A DNA stretch of 64,000 nucleotides from Nelumbo lutea (taxonomy: Eukaryota > Streptophyta > Magnoliopsida > Proteales > Nelumbonaceae). The translations under genes were made by a program, and so were the position numbers. Each line of letters begins with the position of its first letter. Positions within the stretch are counted from its first letter, which is position 1. A model generated the notes under the pieces. It did no database searches, was not told where the DNA came from, and saw nothing but the letters and a program-made list of their open reading frames with translations. Positions 24,625-37,185 of the stretch are shown here, in pieces. The DNA lies in NCBI GenBank assembly GCA_022828595.1, contig JAKGHH010000008.1, positions 3,284,728-3,348,727 of the forward strand, written 5' to 3'.

Positions 24625-27173
24625 CCAGGGGGGTTTGCAATTCTTGGGGCCAAGCCAAGCTCACTGCACATTCATTATATACCATTTGATAGTCTTATTA
24701 GCAGACTTAAGTACTGGCCCATCCCAGCCCAAGCCCAAGACCGAGCCCTGTGGCTTTGGTGGGTTATTCATGGTCTCATGGATGACAAATTTGACATGTT
24801 AGATTACCGTACTGTTATGCAATTATAAAGATGTGCAATCTTGTGGGTAAGATTCATGGGTCTGGATCATGCTTCCTTTGTGAAGCTGATAAAATGTTTC
24901 ATGTCCCCTTACACAAGCCTTGGATGCCTGGCTGCTTCAAAACACTTGTCTAGGCTCTTGGGCCTCCACAATACAAGCCAAGAGGAAGAGAGCCAGGGCG
25001 ATGAACCTAAAATCTTTCATATTAATTTGTTTCTTGTGCAAAATTGAATCGGAGTATGAGGGAGGCAATTGTTGGAGTGAAGCCCAATTGAACTTGATAT
25101 ATAGATGTTTTTGGATTTGGTTCTTAAGGCTGCATTTGGAAATGATGCAAATGGAGTATAAATCTTGGTTTAGGGTAAATTTGTACCCTGGTTCACTTTT
25201 GTTTATGTTTGGCAATATTATATTTTTGCACTAACAAATGACAGACCAATGCATATTTAGATTGATAATAAGATGTAAAAGTACATCAATAAAAAAGAAG
25301 TAAACTTGCATCAAGTGGGCTTTTGATAAAAAAAAAAAAAACCACATACATAATGGAATTCTTGGTTGCATCCATAACACCTAAAAGTCTGTTTGGTACG
25401 AAGGTAAATTTGTCAATGCAAAACTAACCTAACTTTGCAATTTATATGAACCATTTTATACTACATATTTGCATTGTTTTCAAACACAGCGTAATTGGTG
25501 GGCTGGAGGTGACCCTCACAATCAACCATCTTAGACGAGTAGTAGCAATATACTATAGATTTGAGCATACTAATTAATCCTTTATTTGTACAAGTTTTGA
25601 GGTGATTGTAATTACCTGATTAACAAGTAGTTGTAGGAAGGGTTAGGAATAATCATTCATCTGTCTCCAAATAATATAATATAATATAATTTTAGGTTAT
25701 ACATTTTTTATAGGGGTTTTTACCGTTTAGTTCACCTCTATTTGGAACTAGGAGTTCTAGGAGTGGACTGAAATCCTGCCCATGGATTGACACTGAATTC
25801 ACGGGCAAGATGCGGTTTATAGGGGGGCTACTAATAAACAAGGGGACTGCAACTCCCATCTCTGAGGGCGATTGCAATCCAAAAATATCTTTTTTTTTTT
25901 ATATTACATATTTTATTATATGGGTCAAATGACTAATATATTGTTTTTTAAATTTTTTGAGTTACAATTGGTGGGGAGATAATTACATCATGGTTGATGG
26001 TTCTCATTTTATTGTACCATTGTTTTATGTGTAAAGGGGAAAAAAAGGAAAAAAAAATCCCTCCACCCAACTCATTTTGCCAAAAGTTGAAGGTTGAAAG
26101 AAAGTTAGGGTTAAGTCTTCAACCAGATTTCCAAGTCCTAATCATGAATCCGCAAGACTACATCAGGTTTGTTTATTTTTCTTCCTTTCCTTATTTCTTC
26201 TTCTCCTAAAGTTACATTGCTGCAACGTTTTGTTTTTTTTTGTTTTTTTGTTTTTTTTTTCTTCCAGCTAGCCTTGCTAGTATTGAATTTTCATGGGGCT
26301 TATATTTACAGGTATCATTTTTTTTTAATCTTCCGAACTCAGCCTCCCATTAAATCCAGATTTCCTACTCACTTTTTCTACTCACACCCTACTCACAATA
26401 TAAGATGGTGATGTATGACTACAATTCCAGGTGGATGGAGAGTTGTGGGCAGGAAATCCAGAATGCCTCCGATTTACTGGTATATTATTTTTCTTTTCCT
26501 AAATGTATTCATTTCTTTTGCTTTTGGTCTTTCTTTTAATCCTTTTCCATGGGGGAAGTGCATAAATGGTTCATTCTAGTTCTGTGGTGGCTTTGTAGGT
26601 AGGTATGATCGGGGTGTGGGGTGGAGAAAATTTGGGAATCTCCGTTTTCCATTGGACGGGGGATGGAGTTTGGGGGCAGGAACGGAGTGCAGTGTGTGTT
26701 TAGGGCCAGGGAGAGGGTGTGCAAAAACTGTTCTGGTATCATCAGTTTGGGGGGTTGTTCTAAGCAAATCTCCCAGTCATGTAAGTTAGACAAATTAGAA
26801 TTTGAGTTGAATACAGTGAAGTTCTTGGCTTTGTAAGAAGGAATTCTTCTTATATCTTACTCCTCTTACTTCTCTCTGTGATGGATTTCTTAGAGTAATA
26901 AACTTTCTTATCTGAGTTATTTCTTGGCTCTCTTTCTTCAACCCCACCCCATGTTGATGAGAATTTGTTCTAACATCATGACTTTCTTTAAATTAGGATG
27001 ACCTCCATTCTGGAGACAAAGGAAAAACCAAATCCCACAAGGCCTGACAAATTTGATAATTTGATATTCGATTATAGTAATTCAAGGAATACGTTGAATG
27101 TTTGGGGACGGGGTTCTCATTTTATGTTGATTCGTCAAATATGTTGAATGTTCATTAACATGGTGAATACGAC
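24625..27173. other. Spacer, no gene seen
   Basis: Unassigned sequence with short T-rich runs (26230-26262) and one small MITE (family C) at 26353-26465. Confidence 0.5.
26353..26465. repeat. Small MITE, family C copy 1
   Basis: The left arm AATCCAGATTTCCTACTCAC is mirrored by AGGAAATCCAGAATGCC on the right. Related copies are at 32218-32352 and 60992-61108. Confidence 0.5.
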
Positions 27174-27746
27174 TTTTTTTAAACCCAAACTTTATTCTAG
27201 GCGGAGGGGCGGCCACCTCAAATTTTATTAACCATTATCGAACAGAAAATCAGAATAAACAGGGGAGGATATAGCCTGCTGTGCCCCATCCCCAATACAA
27301 AAAGCATTCACCATCACTCTCTCAAATACAATCGGGTTATCCAATTCTCAGAATAGAATTAAAAAAAAAAATGTATTGATTTTCAAATTCACACCCACAT
27401 TTGCAAGGTAATTTGTACATCTATTTTCTTCTCTCAAGGAATAACCAATAGAATACCTCCTGTTATCAAGAGTTCGTTTAATCTTTATATAAGTGTTGTC
27501 AATTGATCATGGGTGAGATGTCCCATTAATGATGTCAACTAACACCTCATTGTCATTTTCTACTTCTAACTCAATGATTCCAAGTTGGAGACCAAAATGT
27601 AGCCCATCCAGAAGAGCTAAAAAGTCAGCTTGAATGGAGGAAGAATAGCCATAGAAATTGTAGAAAAGAAAAGCAAAAACCTCTCGAAACATCCCAAACA
27701 ATTGCACTCCCACCGTTGTCACCCGGGTTCCCTTGACTAACAACAT
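27174..27746 (-). pseudogene. LINE remnant: RNase H-like (RVT_3) domain and 3' tail
   Basis: The minus strand reads IQADFLALLDGLHFGLQLGI, ELEVENDNEVLVDIINGTSH, then a stop where Trp is expected. It continues in the same frame as SIDNTYIKIKRTLDNRRYSI and REENRCTNYLANVGV. This order is that of the RNase H-like domain found at the C-terminus of plant L1 LINE ORF2 (and related host proteins). About 200 bp downstream, a T7 run at 27174-27180 reads as a short poly-A on this strand, which fits a 5'-truncated LINE. No target duplication was found. Confidence 0.65.
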
Positions 27747-28757
27747 CTACAGTCAGTTTATATCAATAATGGATTGAAAATTTCCAAGATACCCATCCAA
27801 TTTTTCTTCGCCTAACTTCCTTGACTATAATAATATTAAGAGTTTGGAGCAAAAAGTTGTTAAAACTTGCATTAAGAGTTCTGAAATTATCTCATTAGAT
27901 GTTGAAGTTTTTTCTTCAAAGACTCTTTTGCATCTCTCCTTTCAAATAATCTAAACAATGAGACATAGGGTGATAGCTGTTAAGTTGTCAACTTAAGAGT
28001 GAAGTTTGCACTGACACCACCATGCTCTCTCCCCATCACCCCATCTCTAATATGGTGGACACAGCTCTTGTCCTTGTCATAGATGTTAAGATACATCACT
28101 TAATTTCACCACAATTTAAAATTTTCATTCAACATAGAATACTCATCTATCTACTCAATTGCAACCATCATATCATCAATCTTAGTATAATTATTATACC
28201 CAAAATCATCTTACCCCTTTCCCAAGAAATCTATTATTAAACTATTAAATCAAACAAACCAAAGTCAATTTCCTTTTTGGAAAAAAATGATTTTAGAACA
28301 ATTAATTTAAATCTAAAAAAATAACACTCTTTTCAGATTTGAATAAATCATTTATTCATGTGCGTCAAAGATGAGACAAAATTATTTTTAAATAATATTA
28401 CTTTTTTAGATAAATCGATTATTATATATTTTACTTGAAGAATAAAAGAAAATTGATAAATGCTCTTATCTTGATAAACATTTCCTAAGAAAACACTTAT
28501 TGGAATAAATACATTTGCCCATATAAATTATTTGTCCAACGCCTAATTAGATCTTGAGAGATTGCTGCCCTTGCCGGGGCTTTGGCAATAATCTCTTAGT
28601 AAGAAGTGGTTAAAGGTTTAAAGCATTTTTTGATATGAAATCAATCAAACGTAAGAAGCTCGACAAATACGCCCAAAAGCTGGGCTAGAATGATGCAAAA
28701 GCCCACACAATATGACATGTTTCGATTTTGTATTGGTGTACGTAGGGTTGCTTTTTA
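27747..28757. other. AT-rich spacer
   Basis: No gene recognised. Confidence 0.5.
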
Positions 28758-31162
28758 GGGAAAATTCCTGAGGGTTATCCTGTATTTTAGGTTAAATGTC
28801 AATTTAGCACCTGAACTTTAAAATTTGACAATTTAGTATTTGAACTCTCATTTTGCGACAATCTAGTGCGTGACGCTAGTTCACCGTTGAATGTCATAGA
28901 AAAAGACATAAATGCCCCTTATATTTTATCTATTTTTTAAATTTTTTACTGTATCGTCTCCTTCGTCGAACACCACAATTGTTCTCCGCCATTATCGGAA
29001 GACAAAAAATCAAAACAGGGCTAATAGAATCGTCTCTTGCTGCATCGTCTGAGTTCAGGTTAGGACATAATGCAGATGCTTCATTAAAAACCAGAACGAA
29101 AAACAAACACACCAGAAACAGAGACCAATACATCAGAGACTCAGAAGATACATCGCACAAAGCCAGAAGTTCAATGCCAAACATCGTGAAACTCATCTTT
29201 CTGAGAAAAGGTTCATTAGAAGGGATTTAACTGAGAAAAGGTTCAGTCACCTAGACCATTTGGCAGACAGTTGATTGAACGAGTAGTTCAATAATCTATT
29301 CTGATCTGGTTAACCCTTAAATTTTGAGGTCTTAAATCCAACCCACAGCATATGCTTTAAATATCAATAATGTACGGAGGTTCGTTCAAGCAGATAGAGC
29401 ACAGAGAAACACGTATGCCTCATTCACTGTGGCTATAGTTGCAACAGATGGCAAACGTGCTACTGAAGTTGGCCTAATGAAGATTCAAGAACGATCCATA
29501 ATTGAATTTGCAGAAAAGAAAGTAGCTATTACTGTATAAATGATTCTTTTCTTTTCTTTCCAGAACACAGGTGGCATCCTACCCGGGGATGGTACACGAA
29601 AGGATGCCTGTAAGAATGAATGATCAACGTTTTTTTGGGGAAAAAACGTTCTTGTTGATCGGCGATAGCATGCTCTGTTATTGCTGGAACTGGTTGAGAA
29701 CCGCTGATTTGTGAGATGGGGAAAAGACCACTGACGCTGCCTGATCTGAATACCGGAGCGACGAGGAGATTTCAGCAGTAAATTGATCCTCAAGGTTTGA
29801 AGGGGTTAGGGTCTTGGAACAAACAGATCTGTTAACAGTGGATGAACTAAGACGTGGCTGAGAGAAGCATGACATATCATTCAAGAGTTGCTGTTGCTGG
29901 TTTTGGCTAGATACTAGGCGGTGTAAGTGATCATCCCGAGCCCGAGAAAATACCAAATCCGATAGTTGTGGAAGGAAGGTATGAACACCGTCGTCGCACA
30001 AACTCCGAAGATGTACGTCCATGTCCTCTTATCCGGTAGTTGCTGCTCTCATCATCGAACCCACCATAAATCAGCTAATCAAATCAGCACTCTTGTTCTT
30101 TCTTGGGCTTTTGGGACTATGCAAAAGAAATGAAAACAGAAAAAGCTGAGTTTGCGCAAGCTATTAGCTGTATGACGGACCCCAAAGAGGAGAAATGTAC
30201 AGTTGAAGGCAAGTCCCACAGCTTTCCAGTATGGACCCAGTAATCTGTCAAGCACTTCGAACCACTGAAATTACAAACGGTAGCCAGTAGGTATGCTGTA
30301 GCTAGTGGAATTAATTAAGAAGGCGAAGTATGAATTTTCTGCAACTCCTGATTTTCTTTTTTCGCTTTCTTTGATATGTTATTTTGGAAGGTTACCTGTA
30401 TAACATGGTTCTTAAAGCTCACGTTCACCTTCTCCTTTCTACTTCGGTACTCAATGTATAGGACGCTGATGAGATAAGCAGTCCAGTTACCGACGAGGCC
30501 GTAGATTATCTGGAATATGCCTGAGAGCATTCCCAGCTGAGAGAACGAGTATGGCAGCGTTAACAGCACCTGAGCTACCTGTAATTAAAGGCAAGATTGA
30601 AAATCCTTAGACAAGATTGAGAAAAGGAGCTAATGGAATTGATTTTTATTATCTTGGTCTTCGTGGGTTTTACTTGATTCGAAGCGCAACTGAACCAGGC
30701 GTCATAAAAGGAGCTGCCATGCCAGAAGAGGCTCTTCACGTTAAACTTGGACTGATCTGTCTGCTGATCTTCCCCCACTTGCACAACCGTGTTTTTGTAC
30801 TGCACTGGGTGAAGCCAACACTCAAAATGTGACGCTGGAGTTGAGTGAAGTGTGCTAGGAATGAAGAGCGCGAGTTAACGCCGGGTAAAATGGTCGGAGC
30901 TGATTGAAGTCTCCCCTCTAAAGATTGAAGAGAAAGGAGATTAGGGGAGTAGGAAGGAAAAAAGGTATAACGGTCTGATCTTTTCTTTAAAGGTTAGTTT
31001 TGGTATTAGAAAATGTTTAAACCGCACCTGATATCACGTGATGTTTAACGCTAAGTATTTTATCATTACACAATAAAAGTTCGGATATCAGATTATCGCA
31101 TTTTAAAATTAGGGTACTAAATTGTCATTCTGCCTAAAATATAAGGAACTTATCGAAATTTT
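28758..31162. mobile_element. TIR-flanked gene-carrying element (Pack-type candidate)
   Basis: About 150 bp at each end form an imperfect inverted repeat. The left arm has TATTTTAGGTTAAATGTCAA then TTTAGCACC. The right arm, on the minus strand, has TATTTTAGGCAGAATGACAA then TTTAGTACC. Between them lie exons of an AUX/LAX gene with their introns. No transposase and no clear target duplication were found, so MULE membership is an inference. Confidence 0.6.
29905..30745 (-). pseudogene. AUX/LAX auxin influx carrier fragment
   Basis: Four exon pieces lie on the minus strand. Exon 1 ends LFWHGSSFYDAWFSCASNQ (to 30674). Exon 2 (30578-30396) reads VAQVLLTLPYSFSQLGMLSG, then WTAYLISVLYIEYRSRKEK and FKNHVIQ. 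Exon 3 (30264 to about 30150) reads WFEVLDRLLGPYWKAVGLAF then NCTFLLFG, where one extra G shifts the frame before SVIQLIACA. Exon 4 (about 30036-29905) reads PDKRTWTYIFGVCATTVFIP and SFHNYRIWYFLGLGMITYTA, then a TAG where Trp is expected. These are the N-terminal transmembrane segments of AUX1/LAX auxin/proton symporters. The second half of the protein is absent. A start codon for exon 1 is not evident. Not functional as a carrier. Confidence 0.88.
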
Positions 31163-33168
31163 ATTTTATTTATTTTTATTACTTGTTTTAGTTTGGGATA
31201 TAAACTTTAGTCCCACCATATAAGGGGATTCTTGATCAGAGATTGATGCCAAATCAACGGACAGGATGAAGTTTACATGAGAGTGGCTATTAAAAGACTA
31301 TGGGGGGCTCTCATTGAGAATTCCGCGGTGAACTTCAAATTACTGTATCGTGTCGTGATTCATGCAACTCCTGCAATAATTGCACAAACAAATGTTGCTG
31401 GGCATTGGATCAAGGTCTAACTGGGTTTATTCCTTTTTCAGCTTTTTTTATTTTGATTTTTTTTGCAGGGTTTCATGTTTTGTGTATTGTAGTCCTTCGT
31501 TTTCGTTTGTCGTTCATCTTGCATTTGTCCATAAATTTTGTTTGTTTGTGTGAAAATGACACGTACGTATTAATTCAAATGAGCTCCTTCACCTTGTGAT
31601 GATATTTTCTTAGTCTTAGAACCAGGGTCACAAACCGACGAATCGTTTTCGGTTTGGATTCATCTCGGAGTCTGGAATCAACCTCATTTATTTATTTTTT
31701 CTATCCAAATTATTGGAACGTACAGAAACGTCATGAAATCCTTTCCTCCTCATATTCAATTATTCACACAGATTTGCAGGTTGGTTGCCAACGTTACTGC
31801 AACACTGCATGCTAAGGAGAGAGATGTTTGTTTCTTTCATTACTTTATTTTATTTTTTTTTTGGAATTAATTGATGGGGTTAAGGAGTTGTTTGGATTTA
31901 AGTGATTGAGATCGGGCTAGAATTTCTACCAACTAAAAACATGTGATTGACTTAATTTTATATATAAAAAAAAAAGACGTACTTAATGGAAGTAAGGATG
32001 AGAAAATGATAATGAAAACTTTTATACACTATGTGGGGGAGCAGATCCCAATTCCTAATAAACATGTGATTAGTTTAATTGTTTTTACAAGTATCAAAGC
32101 AACTATATTATGATATTTAGGCTGCATTTAGCATTTCTTATTTTAAGAGAAGCCAAAGGACACGTGGCTTAAGAGTTAGACTCATTTTAATTTTATGGAC
32201 TGACCTCTTTGATGAACCCAGATTTCTTATTTACTTTTCCTATTCATTCTCTATCCGCTGTGAATTACAGTTATACATCTCTCAAATGATAATAGAAATA
32301 TATGACCGTGTGAATAGACAGTGGGTATAAAAAAAGTGAGTAGGAAATCTGGAATGCTCTTTAATGATTCAATTAATGAAACTTACTTACTGCTGGGCCA
32401 CGGATTCCATCAACTCGCATTTGTTAAGACAGTTTCGTAATTTGAAACAACTAAATCAAACCCTTTGATTTGTTGTCATGCCCCATCTTTGATTAGATGA
32501 AGTGACATATTAATGGGTTAGGACAATACATAAGACCATGCCTTTGTGTTTTAGCCCTTCACTATCACAGTATCCAATAGTGTTGTAGAAAAAATGAACT
32601 TGGTTTTAATAAAGGGCACCCACACTTACAACCCCACAACATATACATATATAAAAAAGGACAAAAGCCTTAAGACCCACAGATTATGCTGCATTTACCA
32701 TAAACAAAGTAAAATTCCTATACATTGACGGTGAAGGTGTTGCAGCTGCGGTCCATGGGTCATGGGTCATCGGCCATGACGCCATTCTGAAGTAAACAGA
32801 GGCAGCAGAGAATGAGAGATAAGGAAGTCGCAGTCATGGGGTTAACTTTGGCTGTTGAGACTCAACAGCATAGGCTATGTTAAGACAGTTTCTGTATTGA
32901 ATATTTTTCGACAAGTGTCTATGCTTTGATTTTTAGTAAAAATAAATTAAGGTATAATTATTAATTTACCCATTTTCATATATGGTGACATTCTCAAAAA
33001 TTCTCTCAATAATATAGGCTCTTGGCCCCCAACGGTTAAAGTTTTTCTGCAGTCATGAAACATATATGGTTTTAACTTTTTAACAAGATCACTTTCGTTT
33101 GTCCCCACAGGCCCCACCCTATTCTCGCTCATCACTCCCCCCAGTTAGATGGAGTTTGGGAAGAGATA
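31163..33168. other. Spacer
   Basis: No gene seen. It holds T-rich runs and a family C MITE at 32218-32352. Confidence 0.5.
32218..32352. repeat. Small MITE, family C copy 2
   Basis: The left arm CCAGATTTCTTATTTACTTT is mirrored by AAGTGAGTAGGAAATCTGG on the right. The inner part has the TGAATTACAGTTATACATC words shared with the copy at 60992. Confidence 0.55.
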
Positions 33169-33285
33169 GGTTTCAGTGAGTGAAAGGCCCGTTCGAACAG
33201 CCTTGCTCCTATATTTCGTGGCGGAGATATTCCCAAATGTAAAGATATAATGAGCGTTCGAACGGGCTTCACATGACTGAATCCG
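33169..33285. repeat. Foldback of about 117 bp
   Basis: The arms GGTTTCAGTGAGTGAAAGGC and, on the other strand, GGATTCAGTCATGTGAAGC each continue into CCGTTCGAAC. This makes a stem of about 32 pairs with a loop of roughly 50 bases. It could be a tiny MITE or a small-RNA hairpin; nothing in the sequence decides. Confidence 0.5.
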
Positions 33286-34176
33286 GTCTCGTTTGGTAAA
33301 TAGTAAATAATGGATTCTCGGCTCGGGGTCACCAGCCCTGCCTATGTGCCTATAAATCCAAACCACTTACCTAATAATTATTCAAGGGCAGATGGACCAT
33401 TCAACGCCCTTCTCCCCAATGATGGATGGCTTTATAATAAATTATCTTCTCCTCTCAACACTTGTCCTGTGTTTTCTTTTGATTCATTGCCGGTGCTGCC
33501 TGCTGCCACAAACAAAATTCACCAATTTTCATCAACCCAACCAGACCAGAACCCAGAAGCTAACCACCACGTTATGACACCATTTCCTTTTTGGGTTCAA
33601 TAAGCATATGCAACGTGTGTAATGCGTACCAAGTACGACGGTGTGAGGCATAAACAAGGTGCTTCTTTCACCTCACAACCGTGAATTTTAGGTCCAATGA
33701 CGCATGAGGTGGGGGGCCACGATCTTGACAAAACCCAACCTCGAAACTGTACGGAGAAGTACGACGGGTTCAATGTAAATTTCCAACTCTATAAATATTT
33801 AAAATGTCAAATACCCTATTCTCTACATGTGGCATTTTCAATGGTATAATTAGAAGTAATATATATATATATATATATTGATAGATAAATAGATTTGATC
33901 ACATGACTGCAAAATTCTCTGCCCTTGTAACCACACCCCACGGGCTCTAACATCTTTTGGTAATTAATTGCATATGGGACTCTCAGCCAAGACACCTTGG
34001 AAATTCTCAAATCATCTTCACTACCATATTTGATAACATTACAAGTATTTTCCAAAATTAAATATGTAGTAAATTTCACAAAGAATATGGCTTCTAACAA
34101 ACCCAAACTCAATTTGAAAAAAAATATTTTTTTTTTCAATCTTAATTAGACCTGCTAATAGATAAAAAAAAAAAAA
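33286..34176. other. Spacer
   Basis: No supported gene. A TA run lies near 33860-33880. Confidence 0.5.
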
Positions 34177-34810
34177 AGGTAAATTACTGAAACCTCCATT
34201 GAAGTTTCTAATTGTTATTGAAATATCCCCCAAAGTTTGGCAATTGTAATCACTTTCCTAAACTTTTTGATATAATTGTAATTAGATCCCTTTTGATATA
34301 ATCTTCTAAAAAGATGTATGAAAATATCCAAAATACACATGTATTTATTTTTAACAAAAACATTTATTTTCTAAATTTGCCCCTCATATCAATCAATCAA
34401 AGGTAAAGCTATAAGTTTAAATTCTTTTTTTTTTTTTTTATTGTTCACAAAGTTTGTATTATGGGTTGGATATCAAAAAAGCATGGTATCTGAAAAACAA
34501 CTACCAATAAACTGGAATTATAAACGTGGTAACCTGTAAAACAACTACCAATAAAGATATGATATCTCAAAACTCTTTTCATATCATATCTTTCCCGTAT
34601 CAAGATTTTCCCTTATATTATTTATTTTCATAGAAACCTGCCTTAACATCAATTACATGGGTACTTAGAGCACACTTTATGTCTATCTAGCAAAGGGGAT
34701 TTACTTGCGGTTGTGTGAAAAGTCGAGAGGAGATAATTGCAACTATAAAATTTCAGGAGAGGTTTCAGCGATTATTAGAAATTTTAGGGGATGTTTCAAT
34801 AATTTACCCC
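34177..34810. mobile_element. TIR element, AT-rich, MULE-like ends
   Basis: The left end GGTAAATTACTGAAACCTCC and the right end, on the minus strand, GGTAAATTATTGAAACATCC pair over about 50 bp. The word order GGTAAA...CCTCC...AAATTTC resembles the TIR of the Pack-MULE at 55139. No target duplication was confirmed and no coding sequence is seen inside. Confidence 0.65.
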
Positions 34811-35779
34811 CCAAAATAACAAGAATTTTAATCTTACCACAGTAAAACCTGAATAGCCAATTAATGTGCAACGGTGGTCCCACCATGAGATCAACATTAG
34901 GTGGTTCTTGATATTTGGTTTCTAAAATATTAGTAGCAATTTATTTGCTTTTGTTTGGTTAATTAATGTAAAATATAGTGAAATGGAAGACAATGAACAC
35001 AACACAGTTGTAACAATTCATTGCATTTCCATATATATGTTGCATCGTCTGTTACTATTTTTGTTAGAAAATTGACCCCCATTAACTTAAATAAGTTATA
35101 AATTGATGATCTGCAGGCCGCTGTATTGTCTTCTCTTTCCATGGGATGCAAATTAAGATATTTGTTGAGTTAGTTTTCAATATTAATGGATGACGTTGCA
35201 CCTGAAAGCTATAGATCACTATGGACCAAAGCTAATTAAGATACAATTAATGAAGAGTGTGCAACTGGCTTATTGGGTGGACACCTGGAAACCGCCGGCG
35301 GGAGAAGCGACGACGATCGAGGAAAGTGGAAAACTACAGCGAACAGGGTGTATTGTCAGTTGTCACACCAACGCAATTAAATAATTACGGGAAAATAACA
35401 AGTAGTCTTAATTTTCACACCGTATCAGCTACAGCTGGTTCCTGATCTCGATCATCCAAACAAATGAAATGCGTGATTGATCATTGATGCGAAAGAAGAA
35501 AATAATTTAGTTCAGCCCAGAAATTATTGAAGTCAGTGCAGACCATGATCATAATCATATAAAATCTAGCTAGCTAGAGACAACCGATCCTATCCTTTCT
35601 TTTTCATTTTGGTTATAACTCCTACCTAGTTAACCTTACACCTGCACGACACAGAGGAGTATCATAGACAGACAGATATCTCTATCTACAGGATGAGACG
35701 ACCGGAGGAACTACACACACAGTAGGGGGGGCTATTCGTTATGACTATAATTAAGAAACTGTCTTACTAATTTCATTAA
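34811..35779. other. Spacer downstream of MYB gene 2
   Basis: No gene. It includes the 3' flank of the MYB. Confidence 0.5.
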
Positions 35780-37060
35780 TTATTCCGCCAACCAATTCTC
35801 CCCGCAATCAAGAAAAGAGGCCAATGATCGGAGGTCGGAAATGACGTCCGATTGGCCACAGTCACTTCCTTTCCACTCGAACAACTCGTCGGGGAAAAAG
35901 GGAGGTTGATCGGAAGACGGAGAGGAGTCATTATTGTTGTTGTTTTCATCGTTGCTAACTTCCCCCACCAGTCCGTCATCGAAATCTCCGAGCTGCGAGA
36001 AGTCAGAATTGAGGAGTTCAGATAGGAACAACTCTCCGGGATTGAGATTCACAGTAAAATCCATCGAAATTCTGTTTTCTTTTTCAGGGGTGAAAGACGA
36101 CTGCCCATCGTAGGATTCTGACACCAGTGCTTTCTGGGATGAAAAGTTGCGAACCTTGGAGGCTAGTGCCATGGCGTCATTGTCAGTATGCTGTTCCATT
36201 TTGTTTTGTGGTGGACCAAGAAAAACTTTGGAGCACCTAAATGCCTTGGTCCGAACGACACGTGATTCGAGCTTTGGAATCGGTGGTGACTCAACCGCCC
36301 TAATATTCTTGGTCGATGTCGTCGTCGTCTTCGTCTTCTTCTTCTTCTTAGTACCAGTGAAAATGGTGGTGGTGTGAGCTTGCACCTTCTTGCCCAAGTT
36401 GGTGTTCCAGTAATTCTTGATTTCATTGTCTGTTCGCCCTGGAAGCCTCCCTGCGATGAGGGACCATCTGCGGTGCAGAGATGGAAATATCTATAAATAA
36501 ATAATATGAACATCACGTACACCAATTAAATTTTAATAATTAAGAGCAAGAGGAGGAGGAGAAGGAGAGAGCAAATTAAATTTGAAACCTGTTCCCTAAG
36601 AGCCTGTGAAGCCTGACGATGAGATCTTCTTCATCACGGGTTATGTTCCCCCTCTTGATATCTGGCCTGAGATAATTCAACCAACGAAGCCTACAACTTT
36701 TTCCGCATCTCTTGAGACCTGCAGGATGTATGCAATGCGACCATTTAAGATCGGGAAGGAGAAAAGAAGTTGTTATTATTCTGTGGGAATATTGAGAAAG
36801 GAACCAAGAATGAAACCCACATTTGTTAGTTTTGAGGTCATCTTAATTGGGCGATGACTTGTCACTTAAAAAGTAGAGCAAGAGCAAACAAAGGTAAATT
36901 GTTGTTGTTTCGATGTGTTCAACAGACCTGCCTTCTTGGGAAGGTTTCTCCATCTTCCTTCGCCATGGACTTTAATGTAATCGGTGAGGATTTTGTCCTC
37001 AAGAGCAGTCCAAGCTCCTCTGTTCAAGCCCTCCTTGGCACAGCAAGGGCTTCTACCCAT
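35780..37060 (-). CDS. TT2-like R2R3-MYB (MYB gene 2), proanthocyanidin regulator candidate
   Basis: Three exons on the minus strand: 37060-36928 (133 b), 36718-36589 (130 b) and 36467-35780 (688 b). GT/AG introns and standard MYB phases give 316 residues with no internal stop. The N-terminus is [18 protein letters not shown]2 Trp residues are at 17, 37 and 57; R3 has Ile70, Trp89 and Trp108. The bHLH-contact signature is complete (D76, L77, R80, L84, L91, R95). At 158-170 the tail has [13 protein letters not shown], the motif of subgroup 5 (TT2-type) MYBs that switch on ANR/BAN and other proanthocyanidin genes together with TT8-like bHLH and TTG1-like WD40 partners. A Lys/Thr-rich stretch (128-140) and an Asn/Ser-rich acidic tail follow. 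A nuclear activator is the expected role. Closely related to MYB gene 3, 24 kb away. Confidence 0.94.
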
Positions 37061-37093
37061 TTAGATTCTTGAGTGTTGAGAGAGAGATCTATA

Positions 37094-37185
37094 GAGAGAG
37101 AGAGAGAGAGAGAGAGAGGAGAATTAGAACCCCACGTGGGTTTTCTCTTGGCTGAGGGGGTAGAGGAGTGGTTCTTATAGTTGGC
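37094..37185 (-). promoter_or_regulatory. Core promoter of MYB gene 2: TATA box, G-box, GA tract
   Basis: On the minus strand, CTATAAGAA (about 37174-37182) is a TATA-like box roughly 115 bases before the ATG. A palindromic CACGTG lies at 37133-37138, between that box and the ATG. A GA tract (37094-37119) fills the leader. A G-box this close to the start suggests control by bHLH or bZIP factors. Confidence 0.55.

Noticed and set aside
25692..25877. Minus-strand 61-codon frame starting MQSPSEMGVAVPL
   Set aside because: No family similarity that I recognise, and no exon signals.
29678..30022. 114-codon minus-strand open frame starting MDVHLRSLCDDG
   Set aside because: Its first part lies over the AUX/LAX exon 4 reading (KRTWTYIFGV...) in another frame, so it is a shadow. 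The remaining part matches no family I know.
33169..33285. tRNA gene, because of the GTTCGAAC words
   Set aside because: No cloverleaf, no A-box and no acceptor stem; the words belong to the foldback arms.
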